Assembly (NCBI GenBank): GCA_023512835.1
Contig: CM042086.1
Span: forward strand, 17,141,820-17,205,819
Length of the DNA: 64,000 bases
Direction of reading: 5' to 3'
DNA from: Taxillus chinensis
Lineage: Eukaryota > Streptophyta > Magnoliopsida > Santalales > Loranthaceae
Numbering within the stretch: the stretch's first letter is position 1; every line of letters starts with the position of its first letter. A program made the position numbers and the translations under genes. Below are positions 47,501 through 61,600 of this stretch, in pieces. The notes under the pieces are model-generated. The model worked only from the letters and a program-made list of their open reading frames with translations, was not told where the DNA came from and made no database searches.

Positions 47501-50500
47501 AATGGAGGAATGCATCTTGTCTGCTATGCTATCTGTTAGATATATTAATTCTAGCATGTGATGCTGCTGCTTGTGGCACATGCATTGCCTGTAGTCAGCC
47601 GCAATTTGGCACTCCCTTTCACTAAATATGCAAGGAAAAAAATCATTACCTCCTTCTGTCAAGCGAGAAGCCGCTCAGCTACTAGTATATGGATGGATGC
47701 TTACCAGTGAGCCTTCCTGATTACATGTCATACGAATGCGGATAGATCCTGATTAGAGGCCTGCCTCCATAAATGGGGTGATGAAAGAGATTGGTAAAGA
47801 GGGGATAGATGCAGAATATAAGTCATGCAGGAGAGGGAATCAACCAATAAAAAAAATTATTTATAATTTCTTGTTTATCCATTACATTTTCAGTTGGAAT
47901 GAGTTGTCATGAGTTGTAAAATATTTAGAGAATATTTGATTAAGATTTGATTGATTATGTAATTAGGTTAGAATATTTAATTGATGTAATTAGCGTTGTT
48001 GTTATTCTTAGATTTTATACCTAATTTAGGCTATGGGTGAGTTATATATAATAAGGTTGTAATCTTCAAGATGATTATCAAGTAATATCATTCATTCCTA
48101 TCTCTTTTCTACTTTTTATGATTTCTTATAGCCTAAATCATTCCAACTAAGGGTCTATTTATAAAGTGGCAAAGTGCCTTAGCAAACTGGTAAAATTGTC
48201 TTTTGGAACTGTCTTGGCATGGCAGCATTCTTGACCAGCTTTATGGTGTAACAGTGGTGGACACTAAAAACATGTGCAAGTTGAGGATCTGCTTTATGAG
48301 GGAGGGAAGGATGGATGGAGGCCGTGATTCACGTGTCAAGGCCTTCTGGTGGGCCCAGCAGATGCTGGTGGGCCCAGCATGATGATGATAAACAAGGGCA
48401 GCGACAGCATTCAGCAGTGCAGATTTCGTCATTGTTGATGAATGGCAATGAGTAGGGAGTGACGAGGAAGCTGACTGAATACAAAGAAGGATAGGGATTT
48501 AGACATGAGAAAAGATGGGAGATTTTTTTTTTTTTTTTTAAATTTTAATAGTCATAAAATGGTGCATTGTTTTACTGTATTCAGTATTATTAGGTTAGGT
48601 GGTGATATTGAAATCCTTTTCCCTGTTACGTAGTTTCTCAATATTATAGGACATCCAGTATTTTAACATTGGGTATGTTATAAAGAGATGTAATGTAAAT
48701 CTACAAGGTTTTCCATGTTACTATTATTCACAGGCGGTCCAATCAGATGTTGAGGTTTATGGGAATAACAAATTGATTTTCTTGGATAATTAATGTAGAC
48801 AAGAAGAATTAAACACATGTCTTTCTGGCAACAATTTCTCCGAGACAGAAGAAGACTATTACGACAGAATAAAATCATGTGTTTACTCATTGAAGAGAAT
48901 TGGAAAAAATTGTATTTTTTGTATTACAGATGTAAAAATTAGCCGTCATTATTTTAGGGTAGATTAGCTATATGATTTGTGGGTTACTTAAATAGGATTT
49001 CTTACCAAGTTAGGTCTAACCATTCTTGTTAGACCATAAAAAACTACATAAACTAGTTAGACCATAAAAAACTTAATTATCTTCATTCTGAGAAGTGTTT
49101 TCCTTTTGTTCATATAGCTGTCGCTCTAGCTACTTAATATATTGTCCATGATGATTTTGAGGAACGCTCAAATTTCATAGTAGTGCTTCACTTTTGACTT
49201 TCATTGCCAGGTCCTGACTGCTGTGGATCAGGGGGAGACACTAATGAAAGCTTTACAAGATGCTGTTCCAGAGGATGTTAGGGATAAGCTTACTACTGCT
49301 GCTTCAGAAATTTTGCATGCTCAAGGCAGCAATTTAGGCAGGCTACCCAAAATTTCATTAGGATTAACATCAAATATCAAAGAAAAAGTCAGCGGACTAT
49401 CAACTGCAGGGGTAAATTCTCATTCGTCAGATGAAAGGAAAATGAAAGATGATCAAGTTGAATGGGCTGACAATAATCAACCTGACATGATCAGACGTTC
49501 TGGGGGACAAGAATCAGAATTTCAGCCTCTTTATGGATTACAAACTGGTGATGATCTAAATAAATCTGAGTCTATAAGCACTTATGGAGGTGATGATTCT
49601 GTTGCAGTTAAAAAGGGCTCAGACAAAAGTGATAAGGATGAAGAAAAAGCTATCCAATGTTCTGACTATAATGAAGACAAGTTGGAAACAGGTGATGAGG
49701 ACAATCATTCTAGTTATGGAGGTGATGTTTCTGTTTCAGTTAAAAAAGGCTCTGATGAAAATGATAAGCATGGAGAACAAGCTGTCCAATATTCTGACTA
49801 TAATGAAGATAAGTTAGAAACAGGTGATAAGGACAATCTTTCTAACTTGACAGAGAAAGCCAGTGGCACTGAAGCAACAGTGAGTGACCCTTGCCCAGGT
49901 GACATTGATTCTGTAAATAATCAGTTAGACAAAAATGAGGAAAACAGCTTCCAGAAAAATGCAGAAAAGTTGGTGAATTTTTCAAGTGATCAAGATACAA
50001 CACATAAACCAGCTCAGGCAGAAGAAACTGTTTCAGCTCAAAAAGCTGGTCCCCAAGCCCAGCTAACCAAGTCAGAGAATGTCAATACTCAGAAAATGGA
50101 AGACGAAAGCACGCTGCCTGTTCCTGATAATAATAATCCCATCTTTTCCAATGCCGACCCAGCTTTCAGTGTCACCGAAGCATTTGATGCCTTGACAGGG
50201 ATAGATGATTCTACACAAGTGGCTGTGAACAGTGTTTTTGGTGTAATAGAAGATATGATTACCCAGTATGCAGAAAAAGAGGACAATGAAACCCAAGATA
50301 GGATCCATGTCAAAAACAAGAACTCTGCTTCTGACGTCAAGTTGGAAAACAAAAAGCATGAACCTAGCATTCAGCCTGATATCTCACATGAACATTCTTC
50401 ACATAAAGGGCATGAGAAATCTACAGACTCGCAGAATGATATCAGAACCAGATCCATAGAGGAGGAACTTACTCAAAATAACATTTCCTCCACCAGGAAT

Positions 50501-53500
50501 GGGATTGATTCAATTGAGCAAAGTAACCTAGCTGGCCCTGTGGGTAACGGTGGAGATGAAAGGAATGAAAACATGGTTAATGGGAAACTCTCAGCAGAAA
50601 ATTCAGATAGATTTAGACTTGTGAGTGACATTCAGTTTTGTGAAAGTATATATGGGGGCTCCCTTTACAATCAATTCCTGCAAAATAATATTCTTTCAAA
50701 GATGCCTAATGCTAAACAAATTGATCCAAATACAACCACCGCACTATTCTCTTACTATTTCCCTGAAGGTCAATGGAATCTCTTGGAGAAACCTGGAAAT
50801 AATGGTGATTCTTTTGGTATCTCTGCAAGTCTGGGGGCTGTTAACGGAGAGGCTCAGTCCACTTCACATTTGAATCAAAATAACGGTGATACCATTATTG
50901 AACCAGCATATCTAATTCTAGATACTGTAGAAGAGCAGGGACCAGTTGGAGAATATGTGACAGTCGACAGAGTGAACCAATCAGAAGAAATTCCTGGGGA
51001 TAAATCAGAAGAAATGACACATTCTGTTAAAAATTTTATATTGGATTCATTAAAGGTTGAAGTTGCTCGTAGAGTTAATGCAGATGACTTGGATGAGTTG
51101 GATCCAAATCTTGCAAGAGATCTGGAGCTGATTGCAACTGTTGTGTCTGTAGTCATCAGATGTAACTGGAATAATGATCATACTTGGCATTTGAAAGGTA
51201 TAAACAATGACCTTAGAGTTTCCTCGAAAGAAGCTAATATTCTGGATGGGGATGACGTCAAAAGGGAAATTTCGTTTGCTATTCAAGACGCACCATATCT
51301 GAGAATGATACTACCTGTTAGCGTTATTGTTAGCTCTAGCTTAGCTGCTTTGAAAAAATTCTTCATTGTTGCCACAGCACATGATAGTGGTCAGAAAGAT
51401 GCTGTAGCACCAGAAAAAACAAAAAATTATGAGGGAAAATTACATGATTGTATTGATGAAGCAATGTTTGATAAGAGGGCTTCTAGTGAAAGTTTTCAAA
51501 TTTCTGACATAAGCGATTCACCATCCCACAAAGAAATAGCTAAATTAAATAATCAAAATGAAACTGTAATGGTTGGTCACGTTGGTGCTGTTACTGCTGC
51601 TCTTGGGGCATCTGCACTTTTGGTGCATCAACAGGTATATTGATTCTCAGATTTAATCTAATCCTAGAGTTTTACTTTCTTTACTAGATAATCTTGTTTT
51701 GAGATGTGAAGTGGGAGCAAAGGGATGTCCTACTGGGGTTTATAATCTGTTGAACTTCATTTTTTTTCTTTTTTGTATAAACTTTTTATCATCACAGCAT
51801 CAAGCTATGTGGACCTCCCTTGCTGTAGAGTTTAAACATTGCTAGTTCTTCTATGCCTAGGAAACTAGAATTTTGAGCCATGAACACAGACGATAGGATA
51901 GGGTCTGGGAATTTTAATTGGGTAAATGGTTGTGCTGCACCTCATGTATATGCTAACTGGCTGCAAAAATTCATGTTTGGCCTATGAATGTGCTCACCCC
52001 ATGTATTTCCATAATTATAAATCCAAAATTACAACTGTTTGAATGCATCAGCTGCTGTGCTTTATTGACGATACGCCTCTGTCTTATTATGGCCATTTAA
52101 TTCTGTCTTCAATAGTTTATTACTGAGCCAAAATCTTGTTTACTGCTCTTTAATCATGATTGATTTTATAAATTTACTCCAATGCCTCCGATAGTTGCTG
52201 ATGTTAGTTTTGCTTTTGCTGTCTGTCTGATTTGCTTCTCATGCTTGTTGGTGGCTGGTAAACTTGAAGGATTCACATGAAAGTAATGAAAATTCTGAAA
52301 CTTCATCCAAGGCCTTTGAGGACAAAATTGATTATCAAAGGGAGCCTGAAAATCAAGAAGAGGCATCTCATAAGAAAAATGAGGATGTGGTCACAAGCCT
52401 TGCCGAGAAAGCCATGTCTGTTGCTGGTCCAGTGGTGCCAACAAAGGAACCTGGCGAGGTAGATCAAGAAAGGTTGGTCATTTTCCAAACACCAGATTCC
52501 CATTTTATTTTCTCATGTGTTGTTTAAAAGAAAACCAAAGACAAAAAAAGAAAAGACAGTTGTGTATTCCTTGTGTGAACAGGCTGGTGGCAATGTTAGC
52601 AAATTTGGGCCAAAAGGGTGGTGGGTTGAAGCTATTTGGCAAAATTGCATTGCTTTGGGGTGGTCTACGTGGGGCAATGAGTTTGACAGAAAAGCTTATC
52701 CACTTTTTGCATATTGCTGAGCGTCCATTACACCAAAGGTACACTGCTCACCATTGATTTCCACCACATCCAGGTGGATGAAAGCGATAAACACACTCAA
52801 TATTAGAACTATTAGCTTTTAAATATGATTATGTTCTTTATTTTAATGGTCATGCCATCAGTTGTCGCTATATAGATCATTTTATTTATTATTTACATTT
52901 TCATTCTGTTATTTATATATTTATTTATGGGGTGCGAGAGAGATTTTATTCATTCTTTGGAAAACTGATTTTACACTGCTACAGGCTCAAAGAGAAGGCC
53001 ATATATTGCTGGTGTGGCTAAATTACTTAGATACTGGATTTTTAGTGCTGTTTGCTAGTTATCTTTTCTTTATTAGAATTATTTCTCTACTTTGTTGAGT
53101 TTTGAAATATTTTCATTCAGATTTTGAATTTAACTTGGTGTAAGATTTATAGAACAAAAAACACAATGATTCCTTCCATGGGTAGCTGGATGAACTTTGC
53201 ATCTTTTCCTGCATCTCATGTCATATTATTTTTTATAGGATACCCAACAATTTATCTTTTTAATGTTTGTTATTTCTTACAACTTTATGATAATTGAACT
53301 ATTGAAGGATATATATGTAATGCGCTGAGGGTTCTCCAAGTACATTATTGTTTACTAGTCCTTTGGTCAACATGTCTTGTTTTCTGTTTTCCCATTTATC
53401 CTTATTTTAGGATAAGTTTGTATAGTGAACTTTTAATATGCTTCTTACTGTTTTCTCCTGTCCTGCTTTCTTCCTCTAGAATTTTTGGGTTTGTCTTCAT

Positions 53501-55959
53501 GGTTCTTGTTATGTGGGCCCCTGTGGTTGTTCCTTTTCTTCCAACGCTCGTGCAAAGTTGGACAACACATAACCCCTCTAGATTTGCTGAGCTTGCTTGC
53601 ATCACTGGCTTCTATGCTGCTGTTACAATTCTTGTTGTATTATGGGGTAAACGAATTCGTAGTTATGGAAATCCACTTCAGCAATATGGCTTGGATTTGG
53701 CATCACTACCAAAGGTTAGGTTTTAGTTTTTTAGTTTTATTTTTTATCTATTAAAAAAATTAATGTATTGTATTGCAAAACAAGTTACTTTGTCCATAAA
53801 TTGGTGATATTGTGGTGTTATGTGATTTTGAGCTATAGGGGATGTACAATGCATTTTTTTTTTTACTTTCACAAAAATATGAAGTTGGAGAAGAATGAGG
53901 TCCACAAAGGGGTTTTTAACTTAATTGCAACTGATGATGAGATGATTTATTGGAACTTGTTTCCAAAAATACTCAATAATCAAATTGTTCATAATTTTCC
54001 TCAAAATAGACTTTAGTCAACACAATCTGTGGCTCACCTTCATTTTGCTCGAGCTTACATCAAGGAAACCTCGAAAGTCCCAAACCTGACCAAGAACAGC
54101 TAGCTTCGTGAAATGATGTTTAAGTTTGTGTATCTGGATGTTTATGTGATTTGATTTTGATTTTTATAATTTTTGCTCAGTTTCATTTTGTTATTGATTC
54201 GATGCATTTCTCAATTCCATCACCTCCCAATTTGTTTTGTTAAAAAAATTATCAATACAAAGTACATGAATTGATGCCAATATTTATTGTTGCTACCAAA
54301 GATTGTTTTTCATGCCGTTAGCTATGATGCCCTTTTAAATTTATTTTACTATTCTTTTGTTTTTCAGCATCTTGTCTCAGCTTCATATCCTGAAAAACTG
54401 ATGTCACATGATCTGTGCATTTAGTAGAATGAGTAATGCAATTGAATTGACAAAAAATTTGAATTCATTATATAGTAGAGATTACATGTTTAATGGAAAT
54501 CATTCGACACATGTTCTTCAATCATATTTTAGTAAATTCTTAATTTTCTTGTAGATAAGTTTGGGATTTATGGTCATGTTTGGCCAATCCAAACTATTTT
54601 TTAAAACATAATTATTTTTTAAAACTGTAAACTCAGATGAATTTCTTTCACTTATAAATACTTCTAAATTCATCAAACCCACTATTTTAAAATCAATCAT
54701 GTTTTAAAAAATAATACCATCTTACCAAATAGATCTTATGTTTCCCATTCTCAACAAATGAGCTGTTAACCCGGTGGAGAAACTATCAAATGGAAAGATA
54801 CTATAAGTAATTTAATTAGTTTTTTTCGTATGCCCTCAAAACTGTCACAAACCTTGCAGAGCCTTAAGGATTCTTATGTCATTGAAGTTCTCTAGCGCTA
54901 CTGAGACTGGATGAATACCGACTAATGTTGGATTTCTACCTTGCAGATTAAAAATTTCCTTAAAGGTTTGATCGGAGGATTTGCACTTATTCTATTAATA
55001 CATTCTGTGAATGCAAAACTTGGTTTTTTGAGTATATCTTGGCCATTAATTTTTCCTTCATTGGATTCCGCAACATGGCTGAAATTGTATTGGAAGATGC
55101 TCATGTGGGCTGGTCAAGGTATTGTTACTGCAATGGGTGTTGCACTGGTGGAAGAACTGTTTTTTAGGGCATGGTTACCTCAGGAAATTGCAGTGGATCT
55201 GGGCTATGATTGTGGAATTATTATTTCAGGACTAGCTTTTTCTTTGTTCCAAAGGTAATTATACCGTTTTAGTGGGCGCAAACAGCTTGCATTTGGCCAT
55301 TTTCCTTTTGTGCAGCTCCCCATTTTTTTCCCAGAAAAATATACAATTTTTATATGCAGGTGTTTCATTCATGAATTCTGAGAATTCTTTAGGCAATGTT
55401 TTTGAACTAAGTTACTAAAAACATATGTATATATGATTTTCTATGTTGCTTGTGTTCGTGTGGTTTGCTGCTGTGCAATTGGAGACAGCTTATGTTACTC
55501 ATTAAAATTACGTTTGTATTTGCATTACTTCCATGTGCCGTACAGTTATCATTGACTAATTAGTTGCATTTTCTTTGTCTAAAATTAGCCTGAACATGAA
55601 GCCTGTTCTAAATTGTTATTTGTTTGTTATTTTTCTCCCTTTGTCATGGCTGTATCTCCTAATGGTTTGTCAGGTCTCCACGAGCGATTCCAGGGCTATG
55701 GCTTTTATCTTTGGGTCTGGCAGGAGCCCGTCTAAGAAGTGATGGAAGTCTCTCAACCCCCATTGGGTTACGTTCAGGGATAATGGCCTCTAGTTATATT
55801 TTGCAGAAGGGTGGCTTCTTAGCCTATCGACCTAGTTCTTCAGCTTGGTTGACTGGGACTCACCCCTTCGAACCCTTTAGTGGAGTTGTCGGTCTCATAT
55901 TTTGTTTGCTGTTGGCAATAGTTCTATATCCTAGACAACCTCTCCACAAAAAGGTGTGA
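41517..55959 (+). CDS. Alpha/beta-hydrolase-fold + CPBP (CAAX-protease-like) fusion protein, 11 exons, ~1,800 codons
   Basis: The exons are 41517-42350, 42998-43274, 43440-43622, 44652-44798, 46005-46463, 49211-51634, 52270-52472, 52583-52738, 53480-53714, 54947-55254 and 55674-55959. All have GT-AG splice sites, and exons 2-11 stay in phase. Exons 1-5 encode an EMB8-like alpha/beta-hydrolase fold (LLLVPGSARGSS, FPIVMNPRGCAGSP, GVGWGYGANMLTKYL, NDDGTVPLF). Exon 6 (2.4 kb) encodes a long acidic, low-complexity linker with a tandem 44-residue repeat. Exons 7-11 encode several membrane segments and a CPBP domain with VEELFFRAW. From family knowledge this matches the Arabidopsis At2g03140-type protein, thought to be plastid-located; its biochemical role is unknown to me. 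Two oddities: the frame used in exon 1 has no ATG (only an out-of-frame ATG at 41517), and both catalytic centres look degenerate. Introns carry LINE and other repeats. Confidence 0.85.
45187..45500 (+). repeat. Pair of ~120-bp direct repeats in intron 4 of the fusion gene
   Basis: 45187-45305 and 45380-45500 share gttgaaatttataat, attggaa.tgactag, aagat.ttgtggtca and ccaattggttttgggat.gaagc in the same order. They are probably copies of one dispersed element. Confidence 0.65.
46860..47165 (+). pseudogene. RTE-type LINE relic (3' end of the ORF) in intron 5
   Basis: The plus strand reads NENIRCVVGVAPIANKLREN, then YLCWFGHLRHRS, then RLKITWMKVIIKDI and LEERMLADENI, with stops between. From family knowledge this matches the closing segment of plant RTE-like LINE proteins (IR..VGVAPI..K..E.RLRWFGH..RR, then GRP..TW...I..DL). 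No other LINE domain is present nearby. Confidence 0.65.
47165..49210. other. Rest of intron 5 of the fusion gene
   Basis: 47870-48110 looks like part of an LTR (a TATATATA run followed by a polyA-like segment), but no paired LTR was found. The remainder is unassigned. Confidence 0.35.
49580..49845 (+). repeat. Tandem 44-codon repeat inside exon 6 of the fusion gene
   Basis: YGGDDSVAVKKGSDKSDK ... QCSDYNEDKLETGDEDN is followed at once by YGGDVSVSVKKGSDENDK ... QYSDYNEDKLETGDKDN. The frame is preserved, so it extends the acidic linker by one unit. Confidence 0.85.
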
Positions 55960-56740
55960 CGCTTATTCGAGAATAAGTGAAGGATGCACAAGTGAAAGAT
56001 ACACAACAGAGTATGAAGATAAGGTTACGAAGAGGCTTGACCTAAAACAAAAGAATATAGGCTATGAAGAATACCATTTTGCTGGTGCCTTTCAGATAGT
56101 AAGACAGGCTCTGTTCAAGCTCGTCTGCCCTGAAAACAGGGCTTGAAGAAGGGTGTGTCCATATAAAGAAAGAATGTAAATAATTGTGATTATTATTGTT
56201 ATCACCCAATTTCAAATGGGGTAACAACATTTTATTGGACTTACCACGGATCATGAGTATTGTATATCTATTTCTAAGGGGAAATCTACCATGTGGGTTT
56301 AAGAGTTGTTGGGTTTAACAGTTGTTTATATGGGCAAGGATTACAATTTTCACGTTGTTCAAAATTAGAGCTTAAAATCTGGAATATTTATTTATTTATT
56401 TCTTTATTTATTTTTAAACTATGCATGCATGATAGTGTGCATGGGGACGCTTGGTCGTTTAATGATCTTTTGGAGGCTTGGATGGTGGGATCATCCTAAA
56501 AATCCAAAATAGACCTCCTCACTATTTAACTTAGGTGGGGTTATTCCCTGACCCGGATCATTTGGGTTACTACAAATGAGAAGGTTTAGGGTAATAATAA
56601 TTTTCAGATTGCTCACATTATAGGCAGAAAGAATAAATTCGTCATCTATTACTATGATGTCTATGACTTGTATTATGACTTCCATCTGGCAAGGATATTG
56701 TCATTGGGTTCTCCTATTCTTAATGTCTCTATCAGCTTGG
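55960..56740. other. 3' UTR and flank of the fusion gene
   Basis: The first few hundred bases are the probable 3' UTR. From about 56300 the sequence may already belong to the LINE whose RNase H follows, but I see no clear coding match there. Confidence 0.4.
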
Positions 56741-56744
56741 GCAA

Positions 56745-57135
56745 GTGGATAAAATGGCAGCCTCCTGATAATTATTATAAGTTGAACTGAGATGGTTCAG
56801 CCCTGCATTGCTCGGGACCAAGAGGAGACATTATTGGGGACTGCTCGAGAGCCGTGGTTGCTGGATTTTATGCCAACTTTGGTAAGGTCTCTTTGAATGA
56901 AGCTGAAGGTAGAGCCTTACTGGAAGGTCTGAAGCTAGGTAGGAGACTTAATCTGATCATTTAGTGTGAAACTAGACTCTCCTTATTGTTCGAAGTGTTG
57001 AAAGAATTGATAGCACTCCTTGGCACCTTATATTATTCGGGACTGCAAAACTCTGATTATTTGGAGATTTGAGCTCATATTCACAGGGAGGGTAACGAAG
57101 TGGCTAATCAATTAGCAGCCATGGGTCATAATGTT
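56745..57135 (+). pseudogene. LINE-derived RNase H relic
   Basis: The plus strand reads WIKWQPPDNYYKLN-stop-DGSALHCSG, then IIGDCSRAVVAGFYANFGKV, NEAEGRALLEGLKLG, then (other frame) PWHL, IRDCKTL and REGNEVANQLAAMGHN. This is the plant LINE RNase H (RVT_3) pattern KLN.DGS ... EAEA.ALL.GL ... H..REGN.VAD.LA. An in-frame TGA replaces the usual residue before DGS, and a TAG and shifts follow. The 3' part of the LINE probably runs to about 57640, where a T/G-rich tail is seen. Confidence 0.7.
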
Positions 57136-57639
57136 AATGCAACTATTTATTTTGGATCTGAAGAAATTCCTGCTCAGTCTTCCTATTCTGCATAATGATT
57201 TATCAGGCCTTCATTCCTATCGATTTTAATTTGGGGCTTGTTGTCTTGCTTTGCCTGTCATCTGGGCAGTCTCCAGACTAGGCAGGGAGACCATTCAGGA
57301 GGATGTTGAGATCAAGTTTCTCCGGTTTTATGGAACAGAAAACCGTTTCTGCTGTTGCCATTGGGGAGGTTTTCAGTTGCAGATCTTTTAAGCGTAATGA
57401 GAGAACAACATTGATCATTTTTATTTCTCAGCTTTGGTGGACTCTCTCTCCTGGTTTAGTTCTGGATTCTGATCCTCCCCGGCAAAGGAGTCTAAAAAAT
57501 TCCTTCCATTACCGATAGGAAAATGGTTTTTTGTGTATTTTTTATTGGTTGTTTTGTTAGCTGATTTGCCTGGTTTTTGGGACTTTTGTTGTTGCGGCTC
57601 TTTCTTTTGCAAAATAAAGAAGCATGGAATGTGTGAAGG

Positions 57640-58600
57640 GAAGGCCAAGCTTTAAAATCTTCTTGGCTGTGTGTAGGTAGAGTGTAGAAAACCTCTTTAG
57701 GATCAAGTTAAAAGTTTCAGTCGCGTTGGTTTTTATTCGTGCAGATTTGGCAAACTTCCAGGAAAACCTCCTTGGGTATAAATCAAAGGAGGCAGCAGCT
57801 TGGGCTCAGAGAGCTCTTCTTCAACCACGTTTGTCTTTTCTGATGAGCTTGAAGTTCCTCATGCATGTTCCAAGTGCAGAGACTCAAGTAGGTTTAGCAG
57901 AGCTTTTGTGTCTAAATTATGGTCAATCTGTTGACAATTTAGCAGAGCTTGAAAGTCCAGTGTCCTTTGATAATTTATTTCCTTTTGTTTTTTCGGCCCT
58001 AAATTGTGTTCTGTCCCTAGTTAGTTGAGGCTACCTTGGAGCTTTAGAATTATTTTATTAGAACATTGACATTAAATTAGTCATATTTAAATGCATAATT
58101 TGATAGATATGATAGAAATATAATTGCATTAGAAATTTACATTCATCAATAGTTTATGAGACTCAAATGCATAATCATTTAATCATTTAGTCCGTCAATC
58201 AATAATCAATAATTTAGTCACTCATATTTAAATGCATAATCAAAGACTCAAATAAAAAATACTACAATAATTTTTGAGATTTGAAGAATAAATTTACATT
58301 CATCAAATTTTATTTAAATGTTTTATTTTTCCTTTCCTTTTTCTTTTCTTCTTCATAATATATTATTTGTTTATCAATCCGCTAATTCAATATAAGATTA
58401 AAGCATTAGTAGTGTACTAGTTAAATATTTTAATATATTTGTCTATATGAAATGATATTAGTCACAAATTATACTTAAATATGTGTTTTGGTTATAAAAC
58501 TTACTAAAATTTTAAACTTCAAGTCAAATTTGTAGTCATTTGGCTATTTTACTACTAATGTTCTTATGAGTACAAAGATTTTAGAGTCACGCAAAAGTTG
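57640..58600. other. Intergenic DNA, no gene seen
   Basis: An open stretch at 57726-58019 has no ATG start and no family resemblance. The rest is AT-rich. Confidence 0.4.
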
Positions 58601-58604
58601 TAAT

Positions 58605-61600
58605 CATAGTTTTTAAAGAGCCAATGTGACCTAGGCGTTTGAGGGTTTGGGCTAGGTAAGTGATGCCTAAGCGATGCCTAGGTGGTACCTTGGCGGTCAA
58701 GACATTTCTAATATATATATTATTATATAAGAATTTTTATTGTAATTTTTAATATTATAGTGTAGAGATAGAGAAAAAGTAGAAACAATCCAACTTAATA
58801 CATAATTTAAATCGTCTTCAATGTTTTCATCATCATAAATTTAATATAAGTTTACAATATTAAAATAAATAAAATATTTAAATTTAAAATACAAAATATT
58901 AAATTAAAAGTTAACAAAAAATCATCTTCAGTTGGCTCATGTGATTGCTTTTGGTGTATAGGATTAGAAATCAAGACATTAACATCATCTTCAATGTTTT
59001 TATTATTATTCATATCTACTTCAACCTTCAAAGCTTCTTTTACTCCTATGCCTAATAATTGCTCATTTTTCACTTTCTTTAGTTTATTATGATCTTAAAA
59101 AGATGTAAATTTCCTAATTTCTCTATCAATCATGTCCAATGTAATATCATTATTAAAATGAATCAAATCTTTAGTTGGTTGGCTAATCATCCATTTACTG
59201 TTCCAATCAATTCTACAAGCACTAAAGGATTATAGTTTCTATATTTTTCTTACCTTTTTTGGAACCTTGTTTGAACATAGAATTGATGCTCTAATATGTT
59301 TCTCTTTGTCTAATCATTATTTTCTTAGCAATGCTTCCAGTAGTGTCACTATAAATACTACATTGTACTATAATCTTATCTTGTATGGTCATAACATATA
59401 ATGGTCTATGAATATATCAGTAATGACATACCATGATTTGTTTGGATTCATTTGAAAGGCTTGGAATATTTGCTTGGTTCGGGGAAAAAAAAGTAACAAC
59501 ATAGGTCTGTGAATTCTCAATAATTATAATAACATGATTCTACAAATTTTGCTTCTCCACAAAATTATATTTTATGTTTTTTTCCCTATTCCATTGCTAT
59601 ATAAATTTCAGCTAAGATAAGTCTCTAATTACCATCAATTATTCTCAAAAGTCTAAGAAGAGACAATGATGCTCATAAGCAATCTTTCACAACATTCTAA
59701 AATTAAATGAAAAATACTATGTTGTCGATGTTCTTCTTTGTCTCTTGTTATAGCAACCTTACAATGCACCTACTCCTTAGAAACAAATAACTATCTATAA
59801 ATGATGCTTTAACAAACTCTGAAATGTTAAAAATGAAGATTTAAATTGAGTAACTCTTGCCCTAACCAAATCAACATTATTTGTTTTCATTCTCAATGCA
59901 TGGAGGATACAAATATGCCTATAAATAAAGCTCGTTAATTTTGTTGCTTTGGCAATGATAGCTTTCAATCCTTTTATCTTTTCAATATCCTTCATCATGA
60001 GATCTATGCAATGTGATGCACATGGAATCCAAAACAATTTCTTCCTTTTCCTCATAAATAATTCACTAGCTTTCTTATAATTAGTAGCAATATCTTTAGC
60101 TAATCGAAGGACATTGCCCTCACCTATCTCTACCACTTTTTTGTCAAACAATTCAGCTAACATATTTGCATCTTGTATTTCACTATATTCATCCATTGAG
60201 CCTAAGTAAAAAGTTCCCTCCAAAGAATTGACCATAAAATTAATAAAATGTTTTTCTCTTTTATTTGTCAATCCATCAGACATGAAAGTACACATATTTT
60301 TTTAACAAAGTTCGTGTGCCAACATAATTTTATCAATTCATTCATCTCTGACTTCAATAAAAGATTTCTGTAATCATGAATTGATGGAAGTTTGAAACTA
60401 AGCTTAGACCCATATTGCTCTATTGCCTCAATCAATATATTAAAATTCTCGCATTTAGTGTGTTAAAAGGTACACCGATTTTATAAGCCCATCTTACATA
60501 GTATGAACATAGTTTATTCTTTTTTTCATATGATCTTACTCGATTCTCTAATGTCATTGGAGTAAAATTTTTACTCATTCACTCTACAATAACATCTTAT
60601 GGAGTTCGTCTTACAAAAACATCCATGGAACCTCTCACACCCTTATGAATGAGTGCATTTTTTATTTTCTTTGAAATTGTCACAGATGAACTTAATTGAA
60701 GGTTGACAGTTCAACTCTCACTTTCAATCTCAGTCATTTCAATTTCTTCTTATGATTCCTCTTTTTCACCTAAATTAATCTTAGGCCTCCTTTTATTTTT
60801 CAGCAAATAAGCCTTTATCTCTTTAGAATTTTTTGCAGTCATCTTCGAGCATTTGGCTACGTCATCATATCATCCACTCTAATGTTCTTTCAATCTTTTA
60901 ATTCCTCATTTTGTATCTCTATCACAAAATTTTCATTAAATCAAAATTTTATCATTGAAATCGAGTCAATACCCATACTTCCATCCATGATGACTAGACT
61001 TAGCCTTATGCATTGTATCTTATTTTGGATTAAGAAGACACAGTAATGCTATTAGTCCTACTAGTGCTAGCAACATTTTCATTAGTAGTCATTGCCTACA
61101 AATATCACATTATCACAAACAAACAATATTCACATAGTACTTCATGGCTATACTTTCACATGGATATGATGATAAATTTAACATATTTATAGTGTTTAAT
61201 ATTGAAAAATTAAAACAAAGTAAAAACGTAAATTACAATATACTTAAAATTTTAAATACCTTTAGTCTGTTGGTATTTTGCAGTCTATGAGTCTACTCTG
61301 TAGCATAGAGCACTCAAGCGTTGACTATAAGAGAGAGAAAGAGAGCAGTGACCAGCGACAACGATGGCGATGTCGACGACGACAAAAACAACAACGAAGG
61401 AACAGAGGAGTGAAGGGCTGACAGAGTTAGAGTCTGAGTTGACGGACAAGAAGAAACGCTGGGATCATCAACGTCGAGAGGGGATGTCGGGATGATGGTG
61501 ATCGTTGACAGGGTCGTGATGATGGCGATCGCCAAGACTTGAGAGGTTGCGGATTGTTCCTGCATACAGATTGAACACTATTAGGAGATAACGCGATGCG

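Noticed and set aside
57726..58028. A 100-codon open stretch downstream of the LINE relic
   Set aside because: It has no ATG start, no recognisable domain and no splice signals.
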